Shown one piece after another: positions 17,182 to 27,281 of a stretch of 64,000 nucleotides of DNA. Where the stretch lies: assembly GCA_030699385.1 (NCBI GenBank), contig JAUYMY010000070.1, forward strand, positions 1-64,000, read 5' to 3'. The stretch's first letter is position 1. Every line of letters begins with the position of its first letter. Source of the stretch: Methylobacter sp. (GTDB taxonomy: Bacteria; Pseudomonadota; Gammaproteobacteria; Methylococcales; Methylomonadaceae). The translations under genes and the position numbers were made by a program. The notes below the pieces were generated by a model, which was not told the DNA's origin, did no database searches, and saw only the letters and a program-made list of their open reading frames with translations.

Positions 17182-18408
17182 TTAAAAATTACCTTGAAAC
17201 CAATGTTTCATTCTTGCAAACACGCTGGGCGCATCAGCATCGATGCTTCGGCCCATGCCTTGATGTTCTTTGCCGTACATTAATAAACCGACCCCGGTCG
17301 AATGAATCGGATTTTTGACCACCTCGGTTAATCCGGTCACATTTTGCGGCCCACCCATGCGCACCGGCATGTGGAAAATCTCTTCCGCCAAATCAATCAG
17401 TCCCATTACTTTTGAACTGCCGCCCGTCAACACGATGCCGGCAGCAATTAATTCTTCAAAACCGCTGCGTCTTAATTCCGATTGCACCAGCAGCATCAGT
17501 TCTTCATAGCGCGGCTCAATAATTTCAGCCAAATTCTGTGTCGAAATTTTGCGCGGCGCCCTATCGCCAATACTGGGCACTTCAATCGTTTCATCGACAT
17601 TGGCCAATTGCGTCAATGCGCAGGCATATTTGCGCTTAATATCTTCGGCGTTCAGCGTCGGCGTCCGTAACGCCACCGCAATATCATTAGTCACCTGATC
17701 GCCTGCTATCGGAATCACGGCGGTATGTTTGATCGCACCTTCGACAAAAATCGCAATATCGGTGGTGCCGCCGCCAATATCAATCAGACAGACGCCCAAT
17801 TCTTTTTCATCATCGGTCAACACCGAATTGCACGATGCCAGTTGCTCCAACACAATATCATCGACTTCCAGACCGCAACGTCGAATGCATTTGACGATAT
17901 TTTGCGAGGCGCTGACGCTGCCGGTGACCATGTGTACTTTGGCCTCCAGACGAATGCCGGACATCCCGATAGGCTCCTTGATGCCTTCTTGAAGGTCGAT
18001 CACAAACTCCTGCGGCAAAATATGCAAAATCTTCTGATCCGCCGGAATCGCCACCGCACGCGCCGAATCAATCACCCGGTCTATATCGTACTGCGTCACT
18101 TCCTTATCCTTAATCGCCACGATGCCATGTGAATTAAGGCTTCTGATATGGCTTCCGGCAATGCCCGCATACACCGACTTAATTTGGCATCCCGCCATCA
18201 GCTCAGCCTCTTCAATGGCGCGCTGTATCGATTGCACGGTCGACTCCAAATTAACCACGACACCTTTTTTCAGACCGCGCGATGGTGTTGAGCCAATGCC
18301 TATTATTTCTATATTACCGTCAATGCTAAGCTCACCAACAATAGCCGCGACCTTTGACGTACCAATGTCCAGCCCGACTATTAAATTACGCTCTGTTTTT
18401 TTCGCCAT
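17182..18408 (-). CDS. ftsA: Cell division protein FtsA
   Basis: FtsA is the actin-like ATPase that tethers FtsZ to the membrane. The 408 residues have the phosphate-1 motif LIVGLDIGTSKVAA, the phosphate-2 region CLIDIGGGTTDIAIF, the adenosine motif IVLTGGSSKVMG and a C-terminal amphipathic helix (FARMKHWFQGNF) for membrane targeting. It lies between ftsQ and ftsZ; the upstream gap of 66 bp to ftsQ could hold a promoter, as in other ftsQAZ regions, but none was clear. Confidence 0.98.
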   Translation of the reverse strand: MAKKTERNLIVGLDIGTSKVAAIVGELSIDGNIEIIGIGSTPSRGLKKGVVVNLESTVQSIQRAIEEAELMAGCQIKSVYAGIAGSHIRSLNSHGIVAIKDKEVTQYDIDRVIDSARAVAIPADQKILHILPQEFVIDLQEGIKEPIGMSGIRLEAKVHMVTGSVSASQNIVKCIRRCGLEVDDIVLEQLASCNSVLTDDEKELGVCLIDIGGGTTDIAIFVEGAIKHTAVIPIAGDQVTNDIAVALRTPTLNAEDIKRKYACALTQLANVDETIEVPSIGDRAPRKISTQNLAEIIEPRYEELMLLVQSELRRSGFEELIAAGIVLTGGSSKVMGLIDLAEEIFHMPVRMGGPQNVTGLTEVVKNPIHSTGVGLLMYGKEHQGMGRSIDADAPSVFARMKHWFQGNF

Positions 18409-18474
18409 TTTGTTTACTCTGTATCACCTTTTGTAAGATTATCCATCTATTTCATTTTTGTTGACAGGTGCAAT

Positions 18475-19221
18475 TTACTGACTGCCAGGGACGGCCGACG
18501 TAGCGCTGTCAGCAGAGAACCGATTCGACCAATCGATAGGCTGAGCTTCAGGTTTCCATGAAACCGCATAGCCATTGGGATAGCGCAAATCAACTATAGC
18601 CATTTGCTCAACCCCCTCTTGCCCCACTATATCCAATGTTTTCAAAAACCGTTGTAACTTCTTAAGCTGTTCATTGCGTCCCAGCAGTATTTCCAGACCT
18701 GTAGTTAATTTAATCTTCCACGCCCAGCGATCATTAATCGTAAACTCCGCCATTTTTAATGACTGATCGGCTAATGCGGTATTGACGCCCTTCATAATTT
18801 CCAGTGTCTTCAACTGCTGCTGCTCAGGCCCTTTTAGCAACAACAAATTATTAAAGAGCTCTATATCCTTCGGCGTAATGATTTCGCCCCGCGTACTGAC
18901 CAAACGTTGCTGTCCCCAGCGCACATAAGGCCTTTTTTCGCGTATCTTTATATCAATCGCATCCGGCCAAACCCGTTTAACCGTAACCGTATCGACCCAG
19001 GTCAACTCGGAAACCGCCTGATGAATCGCCTGCATATCGGCTTCAAAAAAACTAGCCGTCACCAAAGGCAGTAAAGCGGTCTTTATCTCATCCTTGCTAA
19101 GATATTGAAAAACCCCTTCGGTACGCACATATTTAATCGGGTTGCGGTTAACACCAAAACTGGCCGCCCAGACCAAACCCGCCAACAGCAATACGGTGAT
19201 GATGGTTTTTACTACGGACAT
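18475..19221 (-). CDS. ftsQ: Cell division protein FtsQ
   Basis: FtsQ is a bitopic divisome protein that binds FtsB/FtsL. From the ATG at 19221 it has 248 residues: a short N-terminus, one membrane helix (about 4-22), a POTRA domain starting near IKYVRTEGVFQYLSKDEI, and the FtsQ beta domain with RRVWPD-like KRVWPDAIDIKIREKRPYVRWG. A TTG at 19272 would add 17 residues overlapping the ddl end but has no ribosome site. The cytoplasmic tail is then unusually short, so the longer form cannot be excluded. Confidence 0.93.
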   Translation of the reverse strand: MSVVKTIITVLLLAGLVWAASFGVNRNPIKYVRTEGVFQYLSKDEIKTALLPLVTASFFEADMQAIHQAVSELTWVDTVTVKRVWPDAIDIKIREKRPYVRWGQQRLVSTRGEIITPKDIELFNNLLLLKGPEQQQLKTLEIMKGVNTALADQSLKMAEFTINDRWAWKIKLTTGLEILLGRNEQLKKLQRFLKTLDIVGQEGVEQMAIVDLRYPNGYAVSWKPEAQPIDWSNRFSADSATSAVPGSQ

Positions 19222-19228
19222 CAAATAC

Positions 19229-21019
19229 TTACCGACAACTGGTTTGTAAAATGCGCCAGACCAACTCCTCAAAATCGATGCCCGCCTGCTTGGCCGCCAT
19301 CGGCACCAAACTGTGGTCAGTCATACCGGGGACAGTGTTAACTTCAATCAATTGGTACTGCCCCGCCTCGTCGATAAACACATCCACCCGTCCCCAACCG
19401 CTAACGCCAACGACCTTGCAGGCGGTAACCGCCAACTCTTTTAAAAACTGCTCTTGTTCCACACTCAAGCCGCAAGGACAATGATATTGCGTCGTGGTCG
19501 CCTGATATTTGGCTTCATAATCGTAAAACGCATTCGGCGTTTCCAGGCGTATAACCGGCAATGCCGCGCCGTCTAATACTCCGACCGTATATTCCTTGCC
19601 GCTAACCCAGGCTTCCGCATAAACATCACAGCCGTAATTCGCTGCCACAGTAAAAGCCTGCTGTAACTCGTCGCGATTACCGGCCTTGCTCATGCCGATA
19701 CTGGAACCTTCCTGCGCCGGTTTGACGATGACCGGAAAACCCAGCTTAGCTATACAGGCATCGACATCAGACTCGTTTTCCAACAAATACCATTTGGGCG
19801 TAACCAGACCGTAACCCTGCCAACACAACTTGGTACGTAGCTTATCCATAGTCAACGCCGAAGCCATCACGCCGCTACCGGTATAGGGTATGCCCAATAC
19901 TTCCAACACGCCTTGCAACACGCCATCTTCGCCACCGCGCCCGTGGATAATATTAAACACCCGGTCGACCTTCAAACCCGCTAAGGCCTCAATCGGACTG
20001 CCAACAACATCAACTGCAACCGCATCAACGCCTCTATTTTTTAAAGCCTGATAAACCGCCGCACCGCTCCTTAACGATACCTCACGCTCCGCCGCTGAAC
20101 CGCCCATCATGACCGCGACCCGGCCAAATTGTTGCGGATTTTCACCGACCATACACACCTCAGTCTGCAAGACTACCCCCTGCTGTTGTTCCACTTTATC
20201 CTGTACATAATAAATAAGCGCTTCAATATCGCTGGCCGTTGCCTTGCCGGTATTGACAATAAAATTCGCATGTTTTTCCGACACGCAAGCACCGCCTATC
20301 GCATAGCCTTTTAAACCGCTTTGTTCGATCAGCCGCGCCGCATAATCGCCGTCCGGATTTTTAAAGACCGAACCGCAACTCGGCTGATTAGTCGGTTGCG
20401 TGGCGCCGCGTTTTTCCAACAAACCTTTGATTTTCTGCTGGCTCGCTACGCTATCGCCTTGCGACAAAGTCAAACGGCAGGCCAGAAACCACTCGTTATC
20501 AAAGCCTTTTACCGAACGGTAAGCCACATTAAAATCCTGCGGCAATCTTCGTGTCACCATACCCGCCGCATCCAGCATATCCACGCTATTCACGATAGCC
20601 CAGGTTTCGCCGCCGAAAGCCCCGGCATTCATCTTTAAAGCGCCGCCCATGGTGCCGGGTATGCCTGCTAAAAATTCAGCACCGACTAAACCGCGCTCCC
20701 CGCAAAACCGCGCCACATGGGCGCAAGGCACACCCGCTTCAACATAAACCGAGCCGTCATCGGCCACGCTCATTTCTTTTAAGCGGCCTTTGGTATTAAT
20801 CACCGTACCGCGTATGCCGCCATCCCTGACCAATAAATTACTGCCCAACCCCATCCACAAGACCGGCTCAGACGCCGGCAATGCCTTGATAAAACCAATC
20901 AAATCCTGCCGATCGTGCGGGATGTACAAACGATCGGCCGGACCACCCACGCGCCAACTGGTATATTTCGCCAAGGGCTCATGCTGTAACAAACGACCTC
21001 GCTGCGGCTCCATGATCAT
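19229..21019 (-). CDS. murB-ddl: Fused MurB-Ddl: UDP-MurNAc dehydrogenase / D-Ala-D-Ala ligase
   Basis: One uninterrupted frame of 596 residues holds two consecutive peptidoglycan precursor enzymes. Residues about 1-292 are MurB, the FAD enzyme that reduces UDP-GlcNAc-enolpyruvate: [42 protein letters not shown] and the catalytic Ser/Glu region [11 protein letters not shown]. Residues about 296-596 are Ddl: [44 protein letters not shown] and [15 protein letters not shown]. Hardly any linker separates them ([18 protein letters not shown]). In most gammaproteobacteria murB and ddl are separate adjacent genes, so loss of a stop codon is likely. An internal ATG at 20152 with GAGG upstream could yield a separate 307-residue Ddl. 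The start overlaps the murC stop by 4 bp. Confidence 0.95.
   Translation of the reverse strand: MIMEPQRGRLLQHEPLAKYTSWRVGGPADRLYIPHDRQDLIGFIKALPASEPVLWMGLGSNLLVRDGGIRGTVINTKGRLKEMSVADDGSVYVEAGVPCAHVARFCGERGLVGAEFLAGIPGTMGGALKMNAGAFGGETWAIVNSVDMLDAAGMVTRRLPQDFNVAYRSVKGFDNEWFLACRLTLSQGDSVASQQKIKGLLEKRGATQPTNQPSCGSVFKNPDGDYAARLIEQSGLKGYAIGGACVSEKHANFIVNTGKATASDIEALIYYVQDKVEQQQGVVLQTEVCMVGENPQQFGRVAVMMGGSAAEREVSLRSGAAVYQALKNRGVDAVAVDVVGSPIEALAGLKVDRVFNIIHGRGGEDGVLQGVLEVLGIPYTGSGVMASALTMDKLRTKLCWQGYGLVTPKWYLLENESDVDACIAKLGFPVIVKPAQEGSSIGMSKAGNRDELQQAFTVAANYGCDVYAEAWVSGKEYTVGVLDGAALPVIRLETPNAFYDYEAKYQATTTQYHCPCGLSVEQEQFLKELAVTACKVVGVSGWGRVDVFIDEAGQYQLIEVNTVPGMTDHSLVPMAAKQAGIDFEELVWRILQTSCR
20150..20161 (-). 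promoter_or_regulatory. Candidate internal ribosome binding site and start for Ddl
   Basis: On the minus strand GAGG (20158-20161) is followed after 5 nt by an in-frame ATG (20152-20150) at residue 290 of the MurB-Ddl frame, exactly at the domain junction. It resembles a leftover ddl start and could allow Ddl to be made alone. Whether it is used is unknown. Confidence 0.5.
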
Positions 21020-22464
21020 TTAAAATTTTTGCCTTGCAACGCCTCGGCTAACGATTGCGGCAATTGCGCGGCAATTTGCCCGACATTGCCCGCGCCCATG
21101 GTCAATAACACATCATCGGCCTTGACGATACCCGCCAATAGCTGCGGCAACTCGTCCCAGTTTTCGACAAACACCGGGTCAACCTGCCCGCGTATGCGAA
21201 TCGCCCGGCTTAATGCGCGTCCATCGGCACCGGGAATCGCCGTTTCGCCCGCCGAATAAACGTCCATTAAAATCAGCACGTCCACGGTAGACAACACTTG
21301 TACGAAATCCTCGAACAAGTCGCGAGTACGGGTATAACGGTGCGGCTGAAACACAATCACTTTGCGCCGCTCCGGCCAGGCCTGACGCAAGGCTTCCAGC
21401 GTCGCTGCAATCTCGCGCGGATGATGACCGTAATCATCAACCAAGGTCAGTTTGCCCGTACCAACCGGCAAATCGCCGTTAATCTGAAAGCGCCGGCCTA
21501 TGCCTTTAAACGCGCCCAGACTCCTGATAATGGCGGCATCATCGACTGCGAGCTTGGTGGCAACACAAATTGCCGCCAGCGCATTGAGCATGTTATGCCA
21601 ACCCGGCATATTCAAGGTGACCGTCAACGACGGATAATCGCCTTTACGGATGACCTCAAACGTGGTGTTCATGCCTTGCTGCTTGATATTGACCGCGCGT
21701 ACATCGGCATCTTCATGCACACCGTAGGTCATCACCGGCTTGGATATGCCCGGTAAAATCGCCCTGACGCCTTCATCATCGAGACACATCACTGCCAAGC
21801 CGTAAAAAGGCAGATGATGCAAAAACTCGGTAAAAGTGTCTTTTAAACGCTGAAAACTGCCTTCATAAGTCGCCATGTGATCTTGGTCGATATTGGTGAC
21901 TATCGCCATCATCGGCTGTAAATACAAAAATGACGCATCACTTTCATCGGCTTCAGCAACCAAATATTGGCCCAAACCTAATCGGGCATTACTGCCGGCA
22001 CTGTTCAGACGACCGCCAATGACAAAAGTCGGATCAAGGCCGCCTTCAGCCAAAATACTCGCGGTCAAACTGGTCGTTGTGGTTTTGCCGTGGGTTCCGG
22101 CAACCGCAATGCCGAAACGAAAACGCATCAACTCCGCCAGCATTTCCGCGCGCGGAATAACCGGTATCTTTTGCAGATAAGCCTCGTCAATTTCCGCATT
22201 GCTGCGGTCAATGGCGCTGGACGCCACCACCACATCGACAGCGGCTATATTTTCCCGTTTATGGCCGATATTGATGGCCACGCCCAACCCGGCCAACCGC
22301 TGCGTCACCGCGCTTTCTTTGATGTCCGAACCTGAAACTTGATAACCCAGATTCGACAGCACCTCGGCAATGCCGCTCATGCCGGTGCCGCCGATGCCGA
22401 CAAAATGTATCCGGTCAATATTACCTAAAGCCTGTGTCGGCAGTTGATTGTTCGGACGGTTCAT
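21016..22464 (-). CDS. murC: UDP-N-acetylmuramate--L-alanine ligase MurC
   Basis: MurC adds L-alanine to UDP-MurNAc in the cytoplasm. The 482 residues show the N-terminal nucleotide-binding [18 protein letters not shown], the ATP loop [13 protein letters not shown], the Mur motif [10 protein letters not shown], and [14 protein letters not shown] in the C-terminal domain. The ATG at 22464 overlaps the murG stop by 4 bp and has GGAGG 7 nt upstream; an in-frame start 7 codons earlier lies inside murG and is rejected. Confidence 0.97.
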   Translation of the reverse strand: MNRPNNQLPTQALGNIDRIHFVGIGGTGMSGIAEVLSNLGYQVSGSDIKESAVTQRLAGLGVAINIGHKRENIAAVDVVVASSAIDRSNAEIDEAYLQKIPVIPRAEMLAELMRFRFGIAVAGTHGKTTTTSLTASILAEGGLDPTFVIGGRLNSAGSNARLGLGQYLVAEADESDASFLYLQPMMAIVTNIDQDHMATYEGSFQRLKDTFTEFLHHLPFYGLAVMCLDDEGVRAILPGISKPVMTYGVHEDADVRAVNIKQQGMNTTFEVIRKGDYPSLTVTLNMPGWHNMLNALAAICVATKLAVDDAAIIRSLGAFKGIGRRFQINGDLPVGTGKLTLVDDYGHHPREIAATLEALRQAWPERRKVIVFQPHRYTRTRDLFEDFVQVLSTVDVLILMDVYSAGETAIPGADGRALSRAIRIRGQVDPVFVENWDELPQLLAGIVKADDVLLTMGAGNVGQIAAQLPQSLAEALQGKNFK

Positions 22465-23513
22465 AATCCCGCCTCCGTGCTGCATACAGCCGCAACGATG
22501 TCCGTTGCATCCAGCCGTGCGTATTGTTTTGCCGTTTTACTCATGACATCCCATTGTTTAACTGCCTGTGTTATCTGTTCTACCAAGGTGGTCACCGTCA
22601 ACTCTTTTTGCATCAATAGCAGCCCCGCACCGGCATCGGTTAAATAGCGGGCATTGGCAGTTTGATGATCGTCAATCGCATTCGGCAAGGGTATAAAAAT
22701 GGCCGGAATACCCGCCGCTGCCACTTCACTGATTGTCATCGCGCCAGACCGGCAAATCACCAGATCGGCCCATTGATAAGCCGACGCCATATCTTCGATA
22801 AAAGCCTGAACGTTTACTGTCACGCCTAATTGTTTATAGTGGCTATCGACCTGTTCCTGCATCGCCGCGCCGGTTTGGTGCTTAACCTCTACATCGCCGC
22901 CAAAAGCCGCAATTGCCTCAGGCACGATCTCATTCAACGCCTTGGCGCCTTGGCTGCCGCCGACAATTAACAGCCTAATCGGTGCATGAATTCCGAGGCG
23001 TTCAGCGTATTCGGTAAACGGCTTCCTTAGCGGGTTGCCGGTAAATTGCGCATTAAACTTGTTATTAAAACTGCCCGGAAACGCTTCCAACACCTGATTC
23101 GCCATGCGCGCCAACAACCGGTTGGTGGTGCCGGGCACTCGGTTTTGCTCATGTATAACCAGAGGAATGCCCAATAATTTCGCCATCAGCCCACCGGGGC
23201 CGGCAACAAAACCGCCCATGCCCAAGACCACATCCGGTTTGCGCTGGCGTAATATCCTCGCCGCTTGGCTGCAGGCTTTCAGCAACAACAACAGCGCCGT
23301 CATTTTCGACCACACGCCTTTGCCACGCACACCGGCAACCGACAACCAATCAATGTCTATGCCCTGCTCAGGAATCACCCGGCTTTCCAAGCCTTTTTGT
23401 GTGCCCAGCCAACTGACTTGCCAACCTTGCTGTTGCAGCGCTTGCGCCACCGCCAACGCTGGAAACACATGGCCACCGGTGCCGCCCGCCATAATAACGA
23501 TGCACTTAGCCAT
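22461..23513 (-). CDS. murG: Lipid II synthase MurG
   Basis: MurG transfers GlcNAc to lipid I at the inner face of the membrane. The 350 residues have the N-terminal G-loop [19 protein letters not shown], a second glycine loop [15 protein letters not shown], and the UDP-GlcNAc site [28 protein letters not shown]. The ATG at 23513 overlaps the ftsW end by 8 bp; 16 additional in-frame residues upstream have no support. Confidence 0.97.
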   Translation of the reverse strand: MAKCIVIMAGGTGGHVFPALAVAQALQQQGWQVSWLGTQKGLESRVIPEQGIDIDWLSVAGVRGKGVWSKMTALLLLLKACSQAARILRQRKPDVVLGMGGFVAGPGGLMAKLLGIPLVIHEQNRVPGTTNRLLARMANQVLEAFPGSFNNKFNAQFTGNPLRKPFTEYAERLGIHAPIRLLIVGGSQGAKALNEIVPEAIAAFGGDVEVKHQTGAAMQEQVDSHYKQLGVTVNVQAFIEDMASAYQWADLVICRSGAMTISEVAAAGIPAIFIPLPNAIDDHQTANARYLTDAGAGLLLMQKELTVTTLVEQITQAVKQWDVMSKTAKQYARLDATDIVAAVCSTEAGL

Positions 23514-24717
23514 AACGGTGATGCCTTGCGCCGCCATGCTTAGCGCCAACGTTACCGGCATTATGCTTAGCGACTTCGTTTTGCACCCGAAACAACAAGG
23601 CGACCGCGCAACACATAATAATCATGCTGCCGCCGCCGTAGCTCATCAACGGCAAGGTCAAGCCCTTAGTTGGCAAAATCCCCATATTGACGCCCATGTT
23701 GACGAAGGCCTGAAAACCAAACCAAATGCCTAAACCGTAGGCGACAAATGCGGAAAAGCGCAAATCAGCCTGTTCTGCGGCAACACCGATAGTAAAAGTA
23801 CGCCATGCCAACAGTGAAAATAGGCCAATAACCGTGACCACACCCAATAAACCCAACTCTTCGCCAATCACTGAAAATAAAAAATCGGTGTGCGCTTCGG
23901 GCAAATAAAACAACTTTTGTATGCCGCTACCCAAGCCCACACCCAGCCATTCGCCGCGCCCGAACGAGATCAGCGCCTGCACCAACTGAAAACCGCTGTT
24001 CAACGGGTCAGCCCAAGGGTCCATAAAACTGGTGACCCGAATCAGACGATAAGGCGAAAAATAAACCAGCAACATGGCCAGGACGCCAATGACCGACAAC
24101 AGCACAATAAACTGCAATAATCTTGCTCCAGCCAGAAACATGATGCCCATGGCTATCATCAAAATGACCACGGCCGAACCAAAATCCGGCTCCATCAACA
24201 ACAATATGCTGGCGACCGAAAATAACGCCAAGGGTTTAAGCAAGCCATACGCCGAATGCTGCACCGACTCATGAAAGCGGGTGACATAACCCGCCATATA
24301 AATCACCGAAAAAAACTTGACCACTTCCGACACTTGTATGCGCATTCCGCCTAGCGACAGCCAGCGCACACTGCCGTTAACCTTTACGCCGAGTCCGGGA
24401 ATCAGCACAATAACCAATAACAACAAGCCCGCGATGAACAACTTAGGGCCGTTTTGTTCCCAGACCCGCATCGGCACCATCAGGACGATGCCGCCAAAAA
24501 ACAGACCCAAGCCAATATGTATCAGCTGCCTGAGCGGATAATACAAACCGTCTCCAGTCATTTTTATGCCCAAATGCAATGATGCCGAGGCCACCATCAC
24601 ATATCCCATCAGCAATAAACTGACGCTGACGGTCAGCAATACCGGATCAAAATAAAACCGGGGTGGACGGCGGCGTGAAGAGCGTGTTGCTACGCTTTCC
24701 GGGCGGGGTTCGCTCAT
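23506..24717 (-). CDS. ftsW: Septal peptidoglycan polymerase FtsW
   Basis: FtsW is the SEDS-family glycosyltransferase that works with FtsI at the septum. The 403 residues contain about ten membrane segments; the conserved GVGLGSGIQKLFYLPEAHTDFLFSVIGEELG loop (the catalytic Asp lies in EAHTDF) and PTKGLTLPLMSYGGGS near the end are clear. The cytoplasmic N-terminus is Arg-rich. It overlaps murD by 4 bp and murG by 8 bp. Confidence 0.97.
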   Translation of the reverse strand: MSEPRPESVATRSSRRRPPRFYFDPVLLTVSVSLLLMGYVMVASASLHLGIKMTGDGLYYPLRQLIHIGLGLFFGGIVLMVPMRVWEQNGPKLFIAGLLLLVIVLIPGLGVKVNGSVRWLSLGGMRIQVSEVVKFFSVIYMAGYVTRFHESVQHSAYGLLKPLALFSVASILLLMEPDFGSAVVILMIAMGIMFLAGARLLQFIVLLSVIGVLAMLLVYFSPYRLIRVTSFMDPWADPLNSGFQLVQALISFGRGEWLGVGLGSGIQKLFYLPEAHTDFLFSVIGEELGLLGVVTVIGLFSLLAWRTFTIGVAAEQADLRFSAFVAYGLGIWFGFQAFVNMGVNMGILPTKGLTLPLMSYGGGSMIIMCCAVALLFRVQNEVAKHNAGNVGAKHGGARHHRYG

Positions 24718-26192
24718 ATAAGTGCCGCTGATGACGGAAAATTAATGCCGGAACCATCGGCAATTGCTCCTGCATCGCCTAAAGCGCCTACTGTTGGTGC
24801 TCCAACCCCTGCACCCTTGCAGTCGTCAACCAAAGCCAACACCGCTTTGGTAAATTTGTCGCCTCTATCCTGATAATTTTTATATTGATCCAGACTGGCA
24901 CAGGCGGGAGACAGCAACACACTCTCACCGGCATCGGCTAAACCTGCGGCAATCTGTACCGCCTGCGTCATGTTGTCTGCCGAATAAACCGGGACGCAAT
25001 CGTTTAGCGCCTGCTTGATCAGCCCTGCATCTTTGCCCATCAGCACCACGCTTTTGGCTTTTTCTTTAATCGCAGGCGTCAATTCGTTCATGTCGGCGCC
25101 TTTGGCATCGCCACCGGCAATCAACACCACCTTGCGCGCATAGCCTTGTAACGCAGCGACACAAGCACCGATATTCGTCGCCTTTGAATCGTTAACCCAA
25201 GTGACGCCGCGAATTTCTGCAACACGCTGCATCCGATGGCTCAAGCCTTTAAATTTGCGCAAGGCGGCGCACATGATTTGTGCATCCAAACCTATAGAGT
25301 CACCTAACGCCAAGGCAACCAAGGCATTGGCCGCGTTGTGCCTACCCTCAAGCGGCAATTCCGCCAGCGGCATCAGCGGTGATTCGTTATGCATCAGATA
25401 TTCGCTGCCATCGTGCTCGGCAAGATAAAAATCGGCTGTGTTGTTAATCGAGAAAGTCAGCATTTTCCGGGCATCACAGCGCATCGCAGAGACAACCGGA
25501 TCATCGGCATTAATGACCATGACGCCATCGCCTCTAAAAACCCTTTGTTTTTGCCGTGCGTAATCGGCCAAATCAGCATGCCTGTCCAAATGGTCGGCAC
25601 TGATATTGAGTACCGTCGCTGCCGCCGCGTTCAGGGCCGAGGTACGTTCCAGCTGAAAACTTGATAATTCCAGCACATAAAATTGCGCATTTAACGCCAG
25701 CAAATCCAAGGCTGGTGTGCCCAAATTACCGCCCACACCGACCGCTATGCCCGCCGCTTTTACCATTTCACCAAGCATGGTGGTCACCGTGCTTTTACCG
25801 TTGGAGCCAGTAATGGCGACAATAGGCGCATCGGTAGAACAGGCAAACAAATCAATATCGCTGACTATTTTCGCGCCGTTGGCAATGGCTTTAATAATTG
25901 CCAGCTCATTCAACGATACGCCGGGACTGACCACCAGATGCGTCGCCACTTGAAACGCCGCTTCATCAAAACCGCCGGTAAATACAGGTGTGTCGGGCAT
26001 TTGCTGGAAAAACTCCTCCATCATCGGCGGCTTGTCGCGGCTATCGATGATGGCGAATTTAAAGCCCAAGCCGTGCAAATAATGCGCAACCGAAATGCCG
26101 GTATTACCCAGCCCCACCACCAAAATTTTGGACGTTTGCGGGTCTAGGGCAAAGTGCTTGTTCAATAATGCGGTAATCGCTGCGGCGTCCAT
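24714..26192 (-). CDS. murD: UDP-MurNAc-L-Ala--D-Glu ligase MurD, with C-terminal tail
   Basis: MurD adds D-glutamate to UDP-MurNAc-L-Ala. The 492 residues include ILVVGLGNTGISVAHYL, the P-loop VAITGSNGKSTVTTML, LNISADHLDRHADL and TWVNDSKATNIGA. The family usually has about 440-460 residues; here the last roughly 35, after VLALVDDCKGAG, form a Gly/Ala-rich low-complexity tail (GAPTVGALGDAGAIADGSG). The tail runs into the ftsW start with a 4-bp overlap, so it may come from loss of an earlier stop. Confidence 0.96.
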   Translation of the reverse strand: MDAAAITALLNKHFALDPQTSKILVVGLGNTGISVAHYLHGLGFKFAIIDSRDKPPMMEEFFQQMPDTPVFTGGFDEAAFQVATHLVVSPGVSLNELAIIKAIANGAKIVSDIDLFACSTDAPIVAITGSNGKSTVTTMLGEMVKAAGIAVGVGGNLGTPALDLLALNAQFYVLELSSFQLERTSALNAAAATVLNISADHLDRHADLADYARQKQRVFRGDGVMVINADDPVVSAMRCDARKMLTFSINNTADFYLAEHDGSEYLMHNESPLMPLAELPLEGRHNAANALVALALGDSIGLDAQIMCAALRKFKGLSHRMQRVAEIRGVTWVNDSKATNIGACVAALQGYARKVVLIAGGDAKGADMNELTPAIKEKAKSVVLMGKDAGLIKQALNDCVPVYSADNMTQAVQIAAGLADAGESVLLSPACASLDQYKNYQDRGDKFTKAVLALVDDCKGAGVGAPTVGALGDAGAIADGSGINFPSSAALI

Positions 26193-26195
26193 TTC

Positions 26196-27278
26196 TTATC
26201 TCAATTTCAAGGTCGCCAGACCAATCAGCACCAAAATAACGGTGATAATCCAGAACCGCACAATAACGCGGGGTTCGGGCCAGCCTTTTAATTCAAAATG
26301 ATGGTGGATCGGCGCCATGCGGAAAACGCGCTTCCCGGTCAATTTGAACGAAGCCACCTGTATCATCACCGACAGCGTTTCCATGACGAAAACGCCGCCC
26401 ATAATCATCAACACAATTTCCTGCCTGACCAGCACCGCCAACACGCCTAAAGCGCCGCCCAGGGCCAACGCGCCAACATCACCCATGAACACCATCGCGG
26501 GATAGGCGTTAAACCACAAAAAGCCCAAGCCAGCACCGACCAAAGCGGCGCAAAAGACGATCAACTCGCCGGAATTGGGCAAATAAGGTATCGCCAAATA
26601 TTGCGAGAACGTCACATGGCCCGATAAATAAGCAAAAATACCAAGGCCTGTCGCCACCATCACCGTCGGCATGATAGCCAAGCCGTCTAGGCCATCGGTC
26701 AGGTTAACCGCGTTGCTGGTGCCGACGATGACAAAATAAGTCAGCACAATGTACATCCAGCCCAAGTCCAGCATGACATCCTTAAAAAACGGCACGATCA
26801 ATTGGGTTTCCGCTGGCAATATTGCGGTTTTATACAAAAAAACCGCCGCCGTTAAACCGATAGCCGATTGCCAGGCATATTTGGCCCGGGCCGATAAACC
26901 GTCGCTGTTGCCTTTGACCACTTTTCGGTAATCGTCGACAAAACCGACAATGCCATAACCCAGGGTTACCAATAAGATGACCCAGATATAACGGTTATTT
27001 AAATCTGCCCACAACAGCGTGCTGATGGCAATGGCCACCAAAATCAAAGTTCCGCCCATCGTTGGCGTGCCTTTCTTCTCGTAATGCGACTGTGGGCCCA
27101 GCTCGCGGATGCTTTGGCCGATGTTGTTGCGGCTTAGCTTCCGTATCATCACCGGCCCGATCACAAACGATATAATTAATGAGGTTAAAGCGCCAAGAAT
27201 GGCGCGGAAAGTCAGGTACTGAAACACCCTGAAACCGCTGTCAAAGCTCATTAAATAATCGGCAAAATAAAGTAACAT
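26196..27278 (-). CDS. mraY: Phospho-MurNAc-pentapeptide transferase MraY
   Basis: MraY makes lipid I by moving phospho-MurNAc-pentapeptide to undecaprenyl phosphate. The 360 residues form ten membrane helices. Catalytic and binding motifs are present: [14 protein letters not shown] (the Asp pair), [25 protein letters not shown] and the HHHFE loop. AGGATA lies 8 nt before the ATG, and it sits 3 nt after murF. Confidence 0.98.
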   Translation of the reverse strand: MLLYFADYLMSFDSGFRVFQYLTFRAILGALTSLIISFVIGPVMIRKLSRNNIGQSIRELGPQSHYEKKGTPTMGGTLILVAIAISTLLWADLNNRYIWVILLVTLGYGIVGFVDDYRKVVKGNSDGLSARAKYAWQSAIGLTAAVFLYKTAILPAETQLIVPFFKDVMLDLGWMYIVLTYFVIVGTSNAVNLTDGLDGLAIMPTVMVATGLGIFAYLSGHVTFSQYLAIPYLPNSGELIVFCAALVGAGLGFLWFNAYPAMVFMGDVGALALGGALGVLAVLVRQEIVLMIMGGVFVMETLSVMIQVASFKLTGKRVFRMAPIHHHFELKGWPEPRVIVRFWIITVILVLIGLATLKLR

Positions 27279-27281
27279 CTG

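Noticed and set aside
19229-20152. Separate ddl gene as an independent annotation
   Set aside because: No stop codon separates it from murB, so it is recorded as a fusion with a candidate internal start instead.
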